Position numbers and translations under genes: made by a program
Shown: positions 62,483 through 64,000 of the stretch, one piece after another
Layout: each line of letters starts with the position of its first letter
How positions within the stretch are numbered: the stretch's first letter is position 1
Origin: Mesostigma viride
Taxonomy: Eukaryota; Streptophyta; Mesostigmatophyceae; Mesostigmatales; Mesostigmataceae
Reading direction: 5' to 3'
Length of the DNA stretch: 64,000 bases
Assembly (NCBI GenBank): GCA_009746045.1
Contig: RPFO01000041.1
Span: 9,938,065-10,002,064, forward strand
The notes under the pieces: model-generated
What the model saw: only the letters and a program-made list of their open reading frames with translations
The model's database searches: none
What the model was told of the DNA's origin: nothing

Positions 62483-63252
62483 CCCATAGTCCGCTGACCC
62501 ATTTTTGGCACTTTCATACCCCTGAAAATGAAAAAAATCATAAATCACAGGCCACAACTCCAAATACCCCCAACCAAGATGCTAGTAGTATCTACACTTC
62601 AAGGGCTTTTAGAATATGCAATAATACCATGGCTTTATCAAAGCATTTGGATGATAGCTCTAGTCAAAGTTGGCCAAAAGACGATTTTTTTTCCCCAAGG
62701 AAAAGTTTACCCCCCCCTTTTTTCCCAGGGAGGGTAGGGAACCTCAATACCAACATTGTACAACTTAGTTGGATAGTCCAATGGGGGTTTCCTTGGGTCA
62801 GACCACCCGGATAACCCATTACCCCTATATTACGTGCTCATATATGTGTGTGGGTTACGCGCGTGAAAACAGCTATCTATGACATGCAACACGATAATGC
62901 ATTATAGCAAGCTATAAAAGGCTGCCAAAATTGCTGGAATACAAACACGATGAGTGCATCTAGAGCACTTTTTCCAACCATGGGTTGGGTATCAGCCATC
63001 CAGGATTGATGGGCAGCTAGTGCGTTGCTGCTATGGTAGGACACTCATTCGCGTTGCCGGGGGGGGATCAGTGGCGGTAGTGCGGCTCACGACCGCATGT
63101 TGGAGCTTCAAGCGTTTCACGAGGACGGCATCTTCATTTTCAGTTGCACCATGGTAGCAACTGGACGGCATGCTACGAGCATGTGGTTAAGGGGGGTGTT
63201 GAGATTCCACCTACCCAGACATCTTTTGCATTGTGCCCATGTGGCTAAGGGG
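62483..63252. other. Probable second TTAA insertion, left end; no gene
   Basis: Compared with A (CTGGTTAAGGGTGTG), B reads CTGGTTAA followed by CCCATAGTCC, so foreign DNA starts right after TTAA. A CCC start after TTAA is typical of piggyBac ends. Its right end is not in the window or not recognisable. At 63182-63200 and 63237-63260 a short block 'gtggYtaaggggggtgtt' is repeated. Confidence 0.45.
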
Positions 63253-64000
63253 GGTGTTATGGATATTATATCCACCTGACCACAATGTATCCCAGCCTGA
63301 TTTATTTCTTGTTGGATTTATTCCATATGGACTGGGAATTTGATAGCTATGATGAGCTAGATGGAACAGGCTCAATGAGCTGATCAATATTCATGTGCCA
63401 TAGTCCTATACTTGGACATGGATGACTTGTACCCTGAGTCAGCCTAGTAGCATCACCTATTTGATTGACAAGTGGTGCTATGGCCTAGTGGACAAGTGTT
63501 TGGTCCATGAGCTGACAAGTGTTGCATGAAAGCTCATGATGACACATGTTATGACTTACATGATGACAAGTGGGTAGACTCATTGCATGACACTTGTCAC
63601 TCCAAGGAGAAGAGATGTGTCACTTTATTAATCATGTTATGTGGTGTTATGGATATTATATCCACCTGACCATAATGTATCCCAGCCTGATTTATTTCTT
63701 GTTGGATTTATTCCATATGGACTGGGAATTTGATAGCTATGATGAGCTAGATGGAACAGGCTCAATGAGCTGATCAATATTCATGTGCCATAGTCCTATA
63801 CTTGGACATGGATGACTTGTACCCTGAGTCAGCCTAGTAGCATCACCTATTTGATTGACAAGTGGTGCTATGGCCTAGTGGACAAGTGTTTGGTCCATGA
63901 GCTGACAAGTGTTGCATGAAAGCTCATGATGACACATGTTATGACTTACATGATGACAAGTGGGTAGACTCATTGCATGACACTTGTCACTCCAAGGAGA
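63253..64000 (+). repeat. 390-bp tandem (satellite-like) repeat
   Basis: The unit starting GGTGTTATGGATATTATATCC at 63253 begins again at 63643 and runs to the window end, with one difference seen (GACCACAATG versus GACCATAATG). Period 390 bases. The unit contains several 'gacaagtg' words and no open gene. Confidence 0.9.

Noticed and set aside
63478-63545. tRNA-like A box TGGCCTAGTGG in the 390-bp repeat
   Set aside because: No B box or cloverleaf follows at the right distance.

Overview
This is eukaryotic nuclear DNA made almost entirely of transposable elements, many nested in one another. There is no prokaryotic gene organisation, rRNA, convincing tRNA or CRISPR array. GT-AG introns near 26.1-26.6 kb, a PAT/DIRS-type tyrosine-recombinase element, Ty3/gypsy and LINE remnants, and many GC-rich copia-like elements suggest a large, repeat-rich protist or algal genome. 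A green alga is my best guess, but the sequence does not prove it.

Layout: (1) 2.7-6.4 kb, a Ty3/gypsy-like element deleted between protease and integrase C-terminus, ending in a PHD finger. (2) 7.7-15.9 kb, minus-strand copia-like element A. (3) 15.9-17.5 kb, inverted LTRs of family C, followed by a C element (accessory ORF1 and gag). (4) 20.7-25.7 kb, gag of element H, with a complete RT-RNase H-only element F inserted in what looks like H's LTR. (5) 26.0-27.7 kb, a decayed multi-exon gene. (6) 27.74-34.06 kb, a complete PAT-like element with split direct repeats. (7) 34.1-38.6 kb, a simple-repeat array and a broken LINE. The PAT element and the LINE each carry one copy of the same ~775-bp inverted-terminal-repeat element. 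(8) 40.04-46.19 kb, copia-like element E with apparently identical LTRs and a 5-bp target duplication. (9) 47.1-53.5 kb, minus-strand copia-like element D. (10) 54.2-62.5 kb, copia-like element B (sister of A), split by a 2.6-kb TTAA-flanked insertion carrying a PHD finger and interrupted at its right end by a second TTAA junction. (11) 63.25-64 kb, the start of a 390-bp tandem repeat.

The most interesting system is the copia-like lineage represented by A, B, D and E, with F as a deletion derivative. C and H are provisionally grouped with them on LTR ends only. Shared traits: (i) domain order Gag-integrase-protease-RT-RNase H, not the usual Gag-protease-integrase-RT-RNase H; (ii) an RT catalytic box reading HGDD instead of YVDD; (iii) LTRs bounded by AGTT...AACT rather than TG...CA, supported by exact 5-bp target duplications on E and F; (iv) in A, B and D a gag stop UGA followed by CUA or CUG, with integrase continuing in the same frame, which suggests stop-codon readthrough; (v) an extra ORF upstream of gag in A, B and C. 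Most copies are broken by frameshifts or insertions; E is the youngest and most intact.
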